Shown in pieces: positions 1-9,273 of a stretch of DNA of 64,000 nt. The position numbers were made by a program, and so were the translations under genes. The notes below the pieces were generated by a model that did not search any database, was not told where the DNA came from, and saw only the letters and a program-made list of their open reading frames with translations. Position 1 is the stretch's first letter. Every line of letters begins with the position of its first letter. This DNA comes from Fen-1245 sp963835535 (GTDB lineage Bacteria; Gemmatimonadota; Gemmatimonadetes; Gemmatimonadales; JACORV01), in the NCBI GenBank assembly GCA_963835535.1, contig CAWIFL010000005.1, positions 744,001 through 808,000 of the forward strand. The letters run 5' to 3'.

Positions 1-1
1 G

Positions 2-2257
2 CTGACCGATCGCAACGCGGACGGCTCGCCCCTGGACGTGACCTACGGGACGTATCGCGAGGTGACCGAGCGCGCCCGGTTCTTCGATGCCGTGGCGGTG
101 ATGGATCAATGGCAGCCGGCGTTGATGGGACTGGCGGAGCCGGAGCGGTTGACGGGGCAGCGGGTGAGCGCGGGCTACTTCCGGGTGTTGGCCGTCGCGC
201 CGGCCCGGGGACGCGACTTCGACGCCCGGGACGATCGGCCGCAGGGTCCCAAGGTCGCCATCGTGAGCGACGGCCTGGCGCGGCGGCGCTTTGGAGGCGC
301 CGACGCGATCGTGGGGAGGTCGATCCTCCTCGAGGGTGATCCGTACACCGTGATCGGCGTGATGCCGCCGGGCTTCGAGAACGTCCTCGCCCCCGCGGCA
401 GAGGTCTGGTCGCCGCGGCAGTACCGGGCGGAGGCTTCCTTCGAGTCGGCCGAGTGGGGCCACCACATGCGCATGGTGGCGAGGCTCAAACCGGGCATCG
501 CCACCGATCAGGCCGTGCGTGATCTTGAGGCCATCGCGCGCTCACCGATTCCGGAGTATCCCCGGCCACCGTGGGCCGACCTCAAGCTCGGGTTCGGCGT
601 GCACTCGCTCCAGCATGACGTCGTGCGCGGCGCGAAGCCGGTGCTGCTCGCCATTCTCGGGGCCGTCCTGCTGGTCCTGGCGATCGCCTGTGTCAACGTG
701 ACGAACCTGCTCCTGGCGCACGGCGCCCGTCGGCGCGGGGAGTTCGCGCTGCGCGTGGCGCTGGGAGCGCCGCGGCAGCGGCTCATCCGGCAACTGCTGA
801 CGGAGAGCCTGACCCTGGCGTCCCTGGGCGGTGCTGCCGGCATCGCGGTCGCGATGATCGGCGTGCGTGCGCTGGAGGCCCTCGCTCCCGCCGAGCTGCC
901 GCGCGCGCCGGCGATCCGGCTCGACGCGCCCGTCCTCGCGTTCGCGCTCGTCGTCACCGCGCTCATCGGACTGGTGGTGGGCGTTGCGCCGGCACTCGGC
1001 GCCTCACGCGACGACCCGCACGCCGCGCTCCAGCGGGGCTCCAGGCGTGCGGCCGGCGGTCGCGGAAACGCTCGCAGCACGCTCGTGATCGCGGAGGTCG
1101 CGCTCGCGCTGGTCCTGCTCGTCGGCGCCGGACTCCTGCTCCGGAGCGCCGGGCGTCTGTTCGCGGTCGCCCCCGGCTTCGACGGGTCGCACGTGCTGAC
1201 CATGCAGGTGGCGGCGGCGGGGCGCGCCTTCGATCCGGATAGCGCCAAGATCCAGTACTACGCCCAGGCGCTCGAGGCGGTGCGCGCGGTGCCCGGCGTC
1301 ACCTCGGCCGGCTTCACCAGCCAGTTGCCGCTCAGTGGGGATCTCGACGCGTACGGCATCGTGTTCGCGTCCATACCGCCGGAGCGGCAAAACGACTATG
1401 GCAGCGCGATGCGCTACGCCGTGACGCCCGGCTACTTCGAGACGATGCGCATTCCGCTCAAGCGCGGACGCCTGCTCAATGCGGGCGACGCCACGGGCGG
1501 CCCGGAGGCCATCCTCATCAACGAGTCCTTCGCGCGCCGCATCTTCCCCGGCCGGGACCCGATCGGCGAGCGGGTGCGCCTCGGCCCGGAGATCGGGAAC
1601 CCCGATCGGCCCTGGGACGTGGTCGTCGGCGTGGTGGGAGACGTGCGGCAGACGTCGCTGGCGCTCGACGCGCCGGACGCGTTCTACGTCCCGATGAGTC
1701 GCTGGGTGTGGGTGGACAACGTGCAGTCGCTGGTCGTGCGGTCGAGCGGCGACGCGGCGTCGCTGGGGCCGCTCGTCATGCGGGCGATCTGGTCGGTGAA
1801 CAGGGATCAACCCATCACGCGAGTGGCCACGATGGACGCCCTGGTCTCCCGCTCGGCGGCCCAGCTGCGGTTCGCCCTCACCGTGTTCGAGGCGTTCGCC
1901 CTCGCCGCCTTGGCGCTGGCCGCCATCGGGATCTACGGCGTGCTCGCCGGCAGCGTGGCCGAGCGCACACGGGAGATCGGCGTACGGGCGGCCTTGGGCG
2001 CGTCGCGCGGGGACATCCTCGTCCTCGTGGTGCGGCAGGGACTGGGCCTCACGGCCCTCGGTGTCGCGATCGGCCTGGCGGCTGCGGTCGCGGCCAGCCG
2101 GGGCATCAGCGCGATGCTGTTCGGCGTTTCGCGACTCGATCCGGCCACGTATGTCGGCGTGATCGCGCTGCTGGTGGGCGTCGCCGCCCTCGCGTCCGGG
2201 ATGCCGGCGTGGCGGGCGACGCAGGTGGATCCGGCGAGCACGCTGCGCGCGGAGTGA
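2..2257 (+). CDS. ADOP-family ABC transporter permease (MacB/FtsX type), 5' truncated
   Basis: The reading frame is already open at the left edge, so the N-terminus, including the first membrane helix, is missing; about 752 residues remain. The sequence begins inside a MacB_PCD periplasmic domain. It then has an FtsX block (near 640-820) with a hydrophobic stretch ending CVNVTNLLLA and the FtsX-typical RRRGEFALRVALGA. A second periplasmic domain and a second FtsX block follow (near 1885-2110, RTREIGVRAALGAS). The duplicated domain plan is that of acidobacterial duplicated orphan permeases, which normally reach about 800 residues and lack a co-encoded ATPase. No ATPase gene follows here; a terminator hairpin and a convergent cold-shock gene do. 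The substrate cannot be read from the sequence. Confidence 0.9.
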   Translation: MTDRNADGSPLDVTYGTYREVTERARFFDAVAVMDQWQPALMGLAEPERLTGQRVSAGYFRVLAVAPARGRDFDARDDRPQGPKVAIVSDGLARRRFGGADAIVGRSILLEGDPYTVIGVMPPGFENVLAPAAEVWSPRQYRAEASFESAEWGHHMRMVARLKPGIATDQAVRDLEAIARSPIPEYPRPPWADLKLGFGVHSLQHDVVRGAKPVLLAILGAVLLVLAIACVNVTNLLLAHGARRRGEFALRVALGAPRQRLIRQLLTESLTLASLGGAAGIAVAMIGVRALEALAPAELPRAPAIRLDAPVLAFALVVTALIGLVVGVAPALGASRDDPHAALQRGSRRAAGGRGNARSTLVIAEVALALVLLVGAGLLLRSAGRLFAVAPGFDGSHVLTMQVAAAGRAFDPDSAKIQYYAQALEAVRAVPGVTSAGFTSQLPLSGDLDAYGIVFASIPPERQNDYGSAMRYAVTPGYFETMRIPLKRGRLLNAGDATGGPEAILINESFARRIFPGRDPIGERVRLGPEIGNPDRPWDVVVGVVGDVRQTSLALDAPDAFYVPMSRWVWVDNVQSLVVRSSGDAASLGPLVMRAIWSVNRDQPITRVATMDALVSRSAAQLRFALTVFEAFALAALALAAIGIYGVLAGSVAERTREIGVRAALGASRGDILVLVVRQGLGLTALGVAIGLAAAVAASRGISAMLFGVSRLDPATYVGVIALLVGVAALASGMPAWRATQVDPASTLRAE

Positions 2258-2269
2258 GAGCGGGGCCCT

Positions 2270-2304
2270 GAAACGAAATCGGCGGCTCGGAATCGAGCCG
2301 CCGA
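2270..2304 (-). terminator. Intrinsic terminator of the cold-shock gene, possibly bidirectional
   Basis: A perfect 11-bp stem (2279-2289 with 2294-2304, loop GAAT) lies 24 bp beyond the stop codon of the minus-strand cold-shock gene. Read leftward it is followed by a T-rich ATTTCGTTTC tract. It could also end the rightward ADOP transcript, although the T-run is weak on that side. Confidence 0.7.
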
Positions 2305-2327
2305 TTGCGTCTGCTAGTCAGCTGGCC

Positions 2328-2543
2328 TTACGCGGGCCCGAGCTTGACCACGTTCTCGGCCGCGGGGCCCTTTTGGCCCTGGACGATGTCGAACTCGACG
2401 CGGTCGCCTTCGCTGAGGCTCTTGAAGCCCTCGGCCTGGATCGCGGAGTGATGGACGAAACAGTCCTTCTCACCGTTCTCCGGGGTGATGAAACCGAAGC
2501 CCTTCGCGTCGTTGAACCACTTCACTTTCCCTGTGGTACGCAT
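2328..2543 (-). CDS. cspA: CspA-family cold-shock protein
   Basis: This 71-residue single cold-shock domain binds single-stranded RNA and DNA and acts as an RNA chaperone or antiterminator. Both nucleic-acid-binding motifs are present: RNP1 KGFGFI at residues 13-18 and RNP2-like CFVHHS shortly after. The N-terminus TGKVKWFN is typical. The ATG at 2543 was chosen because AGGAG lies about 10 bp upstream and the length equals the usual family size; a longer in-frame extension to 2642 adds no conserved sequence. The gene is monocistronic, with a terminator just downstream. Its own promoter lies in the gene-free stretch to the right. Confidence 0.95.
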   Translation of the reverse strand: MRTTGKVKWFNDAKGFGFITPENGEKDCFVHHSAIQAEGFKSLSEGDRVEFDIVQGQKGPAAENVVKLGPA

Positions 2544-3109
2544 ACGGTCCTGCTCCTTGTGTGTGTTCGTGACCTTGCCCTCACGATAGGCTGTGTTCCG
2601 GAAGCGTGCGGCAACCGCCGTCGCAACCTGCGATCCCGACAAACTGAAAGGGCCGGCGCGGACGCCAGCCCCTCACCTGTCGTCAGAACTTGTGTGCGTA
2701 CTGCCACGCAAATCGCACTTGAACGGTAACCCCGACACGGCCAAAACACAACGGGCCACCCGCGCCTCTGACGACGAAGCCCCCGGAGATCGCTCTCCGG
2801 GGGCTCGCTCGTCGCGGAGATTGGCCCCCACCTCGGAGCCACCGCGGCGATTGGCGTGCGGCCAGGTACGCCTTGCCGGTGGGATCCTGGCCCGCCGCGC
2901 CAGCCGCGTCCGGCCTGAAGCACCGCCGAGCGCACGCGCCTTGGCTAGGGCGCGTACCGCACACTATGACCTGCGGCGGACGCTGGCAAGGGCACAATCG
3001 GACTCGTTTGGTCGGGTTCGCTCGCTTGACACCCGCCCGACGGCCCCCAACTACTCGTCGTGAGTCCGAGGTCGCACCCTGCGCGCCTCCCTCGCAGTCG
3101 GAGCACACG
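2544..3109. other. Gene-free stretch between cold-shock and acyl-CoA ligase genes, with two strong hairpins
   Basis: No convincing gene occupies these 566 bases. They must hold the divergent promoters of the flanking genes. A perfect 11-bp hairpin sits at 2778-2805 (AGCCCCCGGAG arm, 6-base loop) and has no T-run on either side. A minus-strand frame ending at 2683 finishes with alternating hydrophobic residues and a terminal Phe (VQVRFAWQYAHKF), followed by a terminator-like hairpin. This could be the 3' remnant of an outer-membrane protein gene, but nothing upstream in that frame is recognisable. Confidence 0.5.
2638..2671 (-). terminator. Terminator-like hairpin reading leftward
   Basis: The arms 2650-2658 and 2663-2671 pair over nine positions with one G-T pair and a 4-base loop. 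Leftward they are followed by CTTTCAGTTT. It lies just after a minus-strand stop at 2683, so it may terminate a vanished gene upstream of cspA. Confidence 0.45.
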
Positions 3110-4986
3110 ATGCGCACACGCGACACTGACCGTCCCGCGACATTGCCCGCGCTCTTCGAGGCGTCGGTCGAGCGGTTCGCCGACAACGTGCTGGTCCGCG
3201 AGAAGCACGACGGCGCCTGGGACGACACCACCTATCGCGAGCTGCGCACGCTGGTCCACCGGTGCGCCGCGGGGCTCCACGATCTCGGCCTCGCCAAGGG
3301 CGATCGCGTCGCCTTGATCTCCGAGGGGCGCCGGGAGTGGCCGGTGAGCGAGCTGGGCATCCTCTACGCCGGCGGGGTCAACGTCCCGATCTCGGTGAAG
3401 ATCGAGGAGCTGGGCGAGCTCAAGTTCCGGCTCGCGCACGCGGGTTGCCGGATGGCCATCGCCTCGCTCGCGCAGGCGCGGAAGGTGCTGAGCGTGCGGA
3501 ACGACCTGCCGGGGCTCGAGCTGCTGATCCTGCTCGACGCGCCCGATGCGCCCATCCCCGGCAGCATGGCGTTCGCCGGCGTGCTGGAGCGCGGCGCGGC
3601 GTGCCTCCAGGCGGACCCCGACTGCATCGCCGGAACGTGGCAGTCGCTTCAAGGGAGCGATCCCGCCACGATCAGCTACACCTCGGGCACGACGGCCGAC
3701 CCGAAGGGCATCGTGCTCTCAGCCATCGCAATTACACCGCGAACATCGAGCAGGGCACCGCGATGTATCCGCTCGCGCCCGGCTCCACGATGCTCCTGAT
3801 TCTCCCGTGGGACCACGCCTTCGCCCACACCTGCGGCATCTACGCCCTCGGGTCCACGGGCGGGAGCTTCGCCTGCGTGCCGGCAGGGAAGAGCCCGCTG
3901 GAGACGATCCGCAACATCCCCACCGCCATCAAGGAGATCCGGCCGACGCTCCTGCTGAGCGTGCCGGCGCTGGCGAAGACGTTCCGCAAGGGGATCGAGA
4001 AGGGGGTGCGCGACAAGGGCGCGTTCGCGCAGCTCCTGTTCCGCGCCGGCGTCCGGGCGGCCACGGCATACAACGGCCTCGGCATCGACCGCGGGCGCGG
4101 GTGGCGGGGCGTTCTGAAGCCGCTGGTCGCGCTGTTCGACGCGCTGCTGTTCCGGAAGATCCGGGAGAACTTCGGCGGGCGGCTCGAGTACTTCGTCGGC
4201 GGCGGGGCGCTCCTGGACCTCGAGCTGCAGCGCTTCTTCTACGCCATCGGCATCCCGATGTACCAGGGGTACGGGCTCACGGAGGCCGCGCCGGTGATCT
4301 GCGCCAACACGCCAAGGCGCCACAAGCTCGGTTCGTCGGGTCCCATCGTGCCGAACCTCGCGATCCGGATCTGCGACGACGCCGGCCACGACCTCCCCGC
4401 CGGCGCGAAGGGCGAGATCGTGGTGAAGGGCGAGAACGTGATGCTCGGCTACTGGCAGAACCCCAAGGCCACCGCCGAGACGCTCCGTGACGGGTGGCTG
4501 CACACCGGCGACCTGGGATACCTGGACGCCGACGGGTTCCTCTACGTGCTCGGCAGGGAGAAGAGCCTGCTGATCGGCCACGACGGCGAGAAGTACAGTC
4601 CGGAGGGGATCGAGGAGGCCTTGGTCGAGCACTCGCGGTACATCGACCAGATCCTGCTGCACAACAACCAGTCGCCCTCGACCGTCGCGCTGGTCGTGCC
4701 GAACCAGGAGGCGGTCGGCGCTTATCTGGCGCACCACGGGCATGCCGCCGGCACCGCGGAGTCGCGGGCGGCCGTGGTCCGCCTCCTCGAAGGGGAGATC
4801 GACCCCTACCGCGCGGGTGGGAAGCACGCGGGGATCTTCCCCGAGCGGTGGCTGCCGTCCCGCATCGGGGTGCTCGACGAGCCGTTCACCGAGCAGAACG
4901 GGCTGATGAACAGCACGATGAAGGTGGTCCGCGGGAAGATCGAAGCGCGCTACCAGGACACGCTCGCCGAGCTGCACGGCCGCTAA
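3110..4986 (+). CDS. fadD: Long-chain fatty acid--CoA ligase (AMP-forming), frameshifted
   Basis: This ANL-superfamily enzyme of about 625 residues activates fatty acids through an acyl-AMP to acyl-CoA. The P-loop-like signature YTSGTTADPKG lies near 3676-3708. Later motifs are YQGYGLTEAAP (near 4260), the conserved GWLHTGDLG (near 4490) and the C-terminal lysine region NSTMKVVRGKIE (near 4910). Start: the ATG at 3110 begins the first conserved residues (LPALFEASVERFADN); no strong Shine-Dalgarno is visible. At about 3718-3724 the frame changes (GIVLS is followed by HRNYTANIE one frame over), so the gene as sequenced cannot make a full protein. The sequence on both sides is well conserved, which favours a recent mutation or a sequencing indel over old decay. 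Confidence 0.85.
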
Positions 4987-5006
4987 CGGCGGCCGGTCAC
5001 TCGACC

Positions 5007-5012
5007 TATACT
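5007..5012 (+). promoter_or_regulatory. Candidate -10 element upstream of the saccharopine-dehydrogenase-like gene
   Basis: TATACT stands out in an otherwise very GC-rich 53-bp spacer, 28 bp before the GTG start. No good -35 hexamer is visible at 16-18 bp upstream, so this is only a candidate. Confidence 0.3.
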
Positions 5013-5039
5013 AGTCCCGCCCGTGGGAGGGGGACCGAC

Positions 5040-6170
5040 GTGAGCAGGATCATCGTGCTGGGGGGCGGGCTGGTCGGCCGCGTGATCGCGCGGGAGCTGG
5101 CCCGCGAGAAGGGTTTTCGGGTCAGCGTCGCCGACCGCGACGAGGCCGCGCTCGCGCGCCGGCGCGCCGAGGGATTGGGTGCGGTCGCGCTCGACCTCGC
5201 GGACGACGCGGCGGTGCGCCGGGCGATCGCCGACGCCGACGTCGTGGTGGGCGCGGCGCCCGGCCACATGGGCTACCGCCTCCTCCGGCTCGTCATCGAG
5301 GCCGGCAAGCCGTACGCGGACATCGCCTTCATGCCGGAGGACTTCCTCGAGCTGGACGGCCTCGCCAGGGAGCGCGGCGTGACGGCGGTGGTGGACTGCG
5401 GCGTGGCCCCGGGGCTCTCCAACCTCCTGTGTGGCCGCGCGGCGCACGAGCTCGCGAGCGTCGAGCGGCTGCTCATCCTCGTCGGCGGCCTGCCGAAGAC
5501 GCGCGTCTGGCCGTTCGAGTACCGGGTCGTCTTCTCGGCGGTGGACGTGATCGAGGAGTACACGCGCCCCGCGCGCTGGGTCGAGAACGGCCGGCTGGTG
5601 ACCAGGCCGGCGCTCACCGACATCGAGCTGGTGGATCTGCCGAGGGTCGGGACCGTCGAGGCGTTCAATACCGACGGCCTCCGCAGTCTCGCGACGACCC
5701 TCCGCGTGCCGTTCATGAAGGAGAAGACGCTCCGCTGGCCGGGCCACGCCGAGACGATGCGGATGCTGCGCGAGACCGGCTTCCTGTCGCAGCAGCCGAT
5801 GGACGTGGCGGGCTCCCGGGTCCGTCCCTACGACCTCACGACCCGGCTCCTGTTCGACGCGTGGCGCCTGAAGGAGGGCGAGGCGGACCTCACGGTGATG
5901 CGCGTCGAGGCGGAGGGGACGATCGGCGGCGCCCGCCGGACGGCGACCTGGGACCTCTACGACGAAGCCGATCCCGCGACCGGGTACCACTCGATGGCGC
6001 GGGTCACCGGCTTCCCGTGCGCCGTCGTGGCGGCCATGCTCGCCCGCGGGGAGCTGAAGCGCCCCGGCGTGCAGGCACCGGAGACGCTGGCCGGCGACGA
6101 CCGCTTCTTCGACCGCATGATGCAGGAGCTGCGGGCCCGGGGGGTCACGATCACCAGAACGGATTCGTAA
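5040..6170 (+). CDS. Saccharopine dehydrogenase-like NAD(P)-binding oxidoreductase
   Basis: This 376-residue protein starts with a Rossmann nucleotide-binding motif (IIVLGGGLVGRVIA, residues 4-17). A PGHMGYRLL segment and a VDCGVAPGLSNLL segment follow, both typical of the saccharopine dehydrogenase/homospermidine-synthase-like superfamily. The C-terminal half carries the family's catalytic-domain sequence (WPGHAETMRML). The substrate is unknown; relatives include lysine-catabolism enzymes and carboxynorspermidine synthase. GTG at 5040 is preceded by a GGGAGGGGG Shine-Dalgarno, which fixes the start. The gene follows fadD after 53 bp on the same strand and precedes a cNMP-binding protein, with no clear metabolic link. 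Confidence 0.85.
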   Translation: MSRIIVLGGGLVGRVIARELAREKGFRVSVADRDEAALARRRAEGLGAVALDLADDAAVRRAIADADVVVGAAPGHMGYRLLRLVIEAGKPYADIAFMPEDFLELDGLARERGVTAVVDCGVAPGLSNLLCGRAAHELASVERLLILVGGLPKTRVWPFEYRVVFSAVDVIEEYTRPARWVENGRLVTRPALTDIELVDLPRVGTVEAFNTDGLRSLATTLRVPFMKEKTLRWPGHAETMRMLRETGFLSQQPMDVAGSRVRPYDLTTRLLFDAWRLKEGEADLTVMRVEAEGTIGGARRTATWDLYDEADPATGYHSMARVTGFPCAVVAAMLARGELKRPGVQAPETLAGDDRFFDRMMQELRARGVTITRTDS

Positions 6171-6247
6171 CCGAGCGTCCCCGTCACGGAGACTGGTCCG
6201 GCGCGCCTGCCGTTGTATTTTCGGGGCATTCCCAAACGGAGCTTCGC

Positions 6248-7090
6248 ATGAGCGTGGACCCCGCGCTGCTCGGCGGCGTGACCCTCTTCCGTTCCATGGA
6301 CGACGACGAGCGCCAGGCGCTGGCCGCGGTGATGGAGGTCCAGGACTTCCGCGCAGGGGACACCGTCTTCCTCGAGGGGGCGGCAGGCGACTCGGTGCTG
6401 TGCGTCGTCGAGGGTCGCCTCGAGACGCTGGTCAAGGACATCGCCGGCCAGGAGATCGTGCTGGACGAGATCGTGGCGGGGGACACGGTGGGCGAGATGA
6501 GCATGCTCGACGGCCGGCCCCGCAGCGCGGCGCTCCGCTGCACGACGGACGCGCGCCTGCTGGTGCTGGCCCGCGGCGAACTGCTGCGGGTGCTGCCGCG
6601 CGCGCCCCACATGGCCCTCGACATGATGGCGCAGATGGCGGCCCGGGCGCGGCGCGTGGACGACCTGCTCCGCTCCCGCGTCGCGCGCAACGTGAACGAG
6701 GAGGTGGAGCAGCGTCGCACGACGGTGGAGCGCGTCGCCGACGCGATCGCCGCGTTCTCCGGGAGCATCCCGTTCCTGGTGCTGCACACCATCTGGTTCG
6801 TGCTGTGGGTCGGCTGGAACACGTTGCGGCCGCACGGCTTCGATCCCTATCCGTTCGGCCTGCTCACCATGATCGTCTCGCTGGAGGCGATCTTCCTCTC
6901 GGTCTTCGTGCTGCTGAGCCAGAACCGGCAGGCGGCCAAGGACCGGGTGCGCTCCGACGTCGAGTACGACGTCAACGTGAAGGCCGAGATGGAAGTGACG
7001 GCGCTCCACGCCAAGATGGACCGGCTGCACGAGGAGATCGTCCAGCGGCTGAGGCGGATGGGTCGTGAGGCGGAGGGAGGGCCGGCGTGA
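6248..7090 (+). CDS. Cyclic nucleotide-binding domain plus DUF1003 membrane protein
   Basis: This 280-residue protein has two parts. Residues about 10-130 form a cNMP-binding beta-roll (AGDTVFLEGAAGDSV, then GEMSMLDGRPRSA, the phosphate-binding cassette position). After a helical linker come two membrane helices (near 175-200 and 207-230). The second carries the DUF1003 signature SLEAIFLSVFVLLSQNRQ, and a charged helical tail follows. The architecture suggests a ligand-gated inner-membrane protein; the function of DUF1003 is unknown. ATG 6248 is the first Met consistent with the domain boundary. The gene is convergent with the CotH-like gene on its right, separated by 25 bp. Confidence 0.85.
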   Translation: MSVDPALLGGVTLFRSMDDDERQALAAVMEVQDFRAGDTVFLEGAAGDSVLCVVEGRLETLVKDIAGQEIVLDEIVAGDTVGEMSMLDGRPRSAALRCTTDARLLVLARGELLRVLPRAPHMALDMMAQMAARARRVDDLLRSRVARNVNEEVEQRRTTVERVADAIAAFSGSIPFLVLHTIWFVLWVGWNTLRPHGFDPYPFGLLTMIVSLEAIFLSVFVLLSQNRQAAKDRVRSDVEYDVNVKAEMEVTALHAKMDRLHEEIVQRLRRMGREAEGGPA

Positions 7091-7115
7091 GCGGCCGGGA
7101 TAGCTCAGCGCCGCG

Positions 7116-8153
7116 TCACGCCCTGCAGTCGCGCTGCACCACGTTCCGCACGAACCGCGCGCGGTCCGCGATCGCGCGGTAGAACTCGTCGTAGTAGTCC
7201 ATCGTCTTCTCGATCTCCCGCGGCTCCAGGCCCGGGATGGCCTGGTAGAGCGCCGCGATCGTGTCCCGCACCGCCTCGAAGCGCGCCAGGATCGGCTCCA
7301 GCTCCGCCGCGCTCTGGCAGCGCCCCCGCCACATCCGCTCCCGCACCGTCCGGATCGGGAGGACGGGCAGCGGCTTCGCATACGGCGCATCCACGACGCC
7401 CGTCCAGTCGAAGTCGAACGGCACGGCGTACGAGCTGTCCTCGGCGACCAGCACCGCGATGTTGTGACGGAACGGCATCGACCAATCGGTGTTCCCGATG
7501 AAGTACTGGAACACGCCGAGCAGGGCGGCCTGGTACGCGGAGAGATCGGTCACCTTGGGCGTGCCCCCCGTCACGACGAAGCCGTGCAGGCGCTCGGCGA
7601 GGCCGTCGGGTTCTTCCGTGACGAACGAGAAACGGGTGAGCGGCCGCCTCTTGCCGTTCTCGTCCTCGTACGTGACGCGCAGCAGACGGGTCGCGAGGCT
7701 CGCCGGTGTCAGGAGCTGCAGCACCCGGTAGACGGCGTATTCCTGCAGAATGAGCTGCTCGTAGACGTCCGGGCCCCGGCACGGCACCACGAGCTTCGCG
7801 TGGTGCAGCCCGTGGAACAGCGTGCCGCGGGCGGCGCTGTCGCTGAAGCGGAGGTGGATGGGCGGGAAGTCGCAGTTGGCGCGACGCCAGATCCCGCGCG
7901 TCCGAACGCGCAGGGGCACGTCGACCGGCCCGTCGCTCCCGGCGTACGAAAGCGTCGCCTCCCGGGAGACGGGCTCCCTGGTGGTGTCCCGGTCGCCGTT
8001 CAGGCCGCGGAGGTCGGTGCGCAGGGTCAGCGCCAGGAGGGTGTCGGAGCGGAACAGCTTCGCCTGGGCCGCGGCCGGCACGGGCAGCAGGATCGCGAGC
8101 GCGGCGACTGCCAGCCACCGGCCGATCCGCCCGGGAACACGTCGTGTGCTCAT
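7116..8153 (-). CDS. Secreted CotH-kinase-like protein (tentative)
   Basis: This 345-residue protein has an N-terminal signal peptide (hydrophobic core LAVAALAILLPVPAAA, cleavage near AQA). The middle region contains LVVPCRGPDVYEQLILQEY. Two kinase-like motifs follow: FIGNTDWSMPFRHNI, resembling a catalytic D-x-N loop, and VPFDFDW, resembling a metal-binding DFD/DFG. This is the pattern of CotH-type atypical kinases, but the match is by motif only. It overlaps the DUF4956 gene upstream by 4 bp (ATGA), so the two are translationally coupled; DUF4956 and CotH domains are known neighbours in other bacteria. If not CotH, it is an uncharacterised exported protein. Confidence 0.6.
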   Translation of the reverse strand: MSTRRVPGRIGRWLAVAALAILLPVPAAAQAKLFRSDTLLALTLRTDLRGLNGDRDTTREPVSREATLSYAGSDGPVDVPLRVRTRGIWRRANCDFPPIHLRFSDSAARGTLFHGLHHAKLVVPCRGPDVYEQLILQEYAVYRVLQLLTPASLATRLLRVTYEDENGKRRPLTRFSFVTEEPDGLAERLHGFVVTGGTPKVTDLSAYQAALLGVFQYFIGNTDWSMPFRHNIAVLVAEDSSYAVPFDFDWTGVVDAPYAKPLPVLPIRTVRERMWRGRCQSAAELEPILARFEAVRDTIAALYQAIPGLEPREIEKTMDYYDEFYRAIADRARFVRNVVQRDCRA

Positions 8154-9205
8154 TTCAGGGTTACGTCGCGCACGCCCGCGCCGGACAGCGCCCGCAGCGC
8201 GTCGAGGAACGCGGTCGGTTGCGTGCTCTTCCTGAGCTTCAGCGCGTACTCGAGCACCTGGCCGCCCTCCGGCGTCGAGGCGCCACGCTCGAACTGCCAA
8301 CGCTTGGCCAGCTCGTGCAGGACGTGGTCCACCGCCTCCCGCGCCTGCGTCCCTCCGTCGGTCTGCACCGTGAGGACGTTGTCGAACGTGCCGCCGCCAC
8401 TCTCCGGCTCCGGCCTCGGCGGCTCCGCCTCCGCGCGGCGCTTCCAGGCGCGATCGGCCAGCGCCTCCAGCTGCTCCGGCGCCATCTCCTCCAGGATCTC
8501 CCGGTCGAGCCGCGCCACGAACTGGCTGGTGCGGTTCGCCAGCAGGACGGCGCGCCGCATGCGCTCCTCCGCCATCTCCCCCTCGAGCCGCGCCGGCGTC
8601 CGCCCGAAGTCCGAGCGGAACAGCAGCAGCGTCACGAAGTTGAAAACGATCCCCAGCAGCACGGCCACCGACAGCTCGACGCCGGACGCGAGGCCGATGC
8701 CCGTGGCGATGAAGACGAACACCGCGTCCTTGCTGTCCTCGAGCGTGGTGCGGAAGCGCACCGCGGCGACGATGCCGGCCAGGCTGAACGCCAGCGCGAG
8801 GCTGTACTTCACCATCACGACCACACCGGCGACGATCACCGGGAGCAGGATCAGGGAGTGCACGACCGACTGGCGGTAGCCGCGCTTCTGCCGGGTGATC
8901 GTGTACAGCCACGCCAGCGGCAGCGCCAGCACACCGGCGCAGACCATCGCGACCATGGCCACCGCCCACATGATGTCCGCGTCGTTGGGCGCGGCCTCGG
9001 CACCCTCGAGCCCGTGCCGCGCCATGCCGGCCACGGCGCCCAGTCCCCGCCCGCCGGTCAGGTCGTGGACGGCGCGACGCAGCACGTCCGGCAGGAGCAC
9101 GCTCGCGAGCGCGGCGGCGGCTGCGATGACGACGTACAGGAGGAAGAAGAGCCGGAAGGGACGGCGGTTCAGCCAAGACGCCAGGCGCGAGGTCCAGGGC
9201 GGCAC
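8150..9205 (-). CDS. DUF4956 integral membrane protein
   Basis: This 351-residue protein has about four to five membrane helices (residues 18-40, 78-100, 112-135, 140-160 and 170-195). The family-typical LAFSLAGIVAAVRFRTTLEDSKDAVFVFIATGIGLASG lies in the middle. The C-terminal third is soluble and cytoplasmic, rich in charged helices. DUF4956 proteins often accompany VTC-type polyphosphate polymerases or CotH proteins in envelope- or polyphosphate-linked loci; their function is not established. The GTG start at 9205 has GGGGA a few bases upstream. The stop codon overlaps the start of the CotH-like gene (ATGA). Confidence 0.88.
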   Translation of the reverse strand: MPPWTSRLASWLNRRPFRLFFLLYVVIAAAAALASVLLPDVLRRAVHDLTGGRGLGAVAGMARHGLEGAEAAPNDADIMWAVAMVAMVCAGVLALPLAWLYTITRQKRGYRQSVVHSLILLPVIVAGVVVMVKYSLALAFSLAGIVAAVRFRTTLEDSKDAVFVFIATGIGLASGVELSVAVLLGIVFNFVTLLLFRSDFGRTPARLEGEMAEERMRRAVLLANRTSQFVARLDREILEEMAPEQLEALADRAWKRRAEAEPPRPEPESGGGTFDNVLTVQTDGGTQAREAVDHVLHELAKRWQFERGASTPEGGQVLEYALKLRKSTQPTAFLDALRALSGAGVRDVTLK

Positions 9206-9273
9206 GGCGATTCCCCGAAAGGGACGCCGCTAATATGCGTGTCGCGCGGCCCGGGAGCCATCACGGCCCCGGT

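Noticed and set aside
3718..3724. Programmed ribosomal frameshifting in fadD and similar genes.
   Set aside because: No slippery heptamer or downstream pseudoknot is evident, and the many different sites and directions of shift argue for indels instead.
7090..7110. GGCCGGGATAGCTCAGC resembles the 5' arm of a tRNA gene.
   Set aside because: The following bases are the 3' end of the CotH-like coding sequence; no anticodon arm, T arm or acceptor complement follows.
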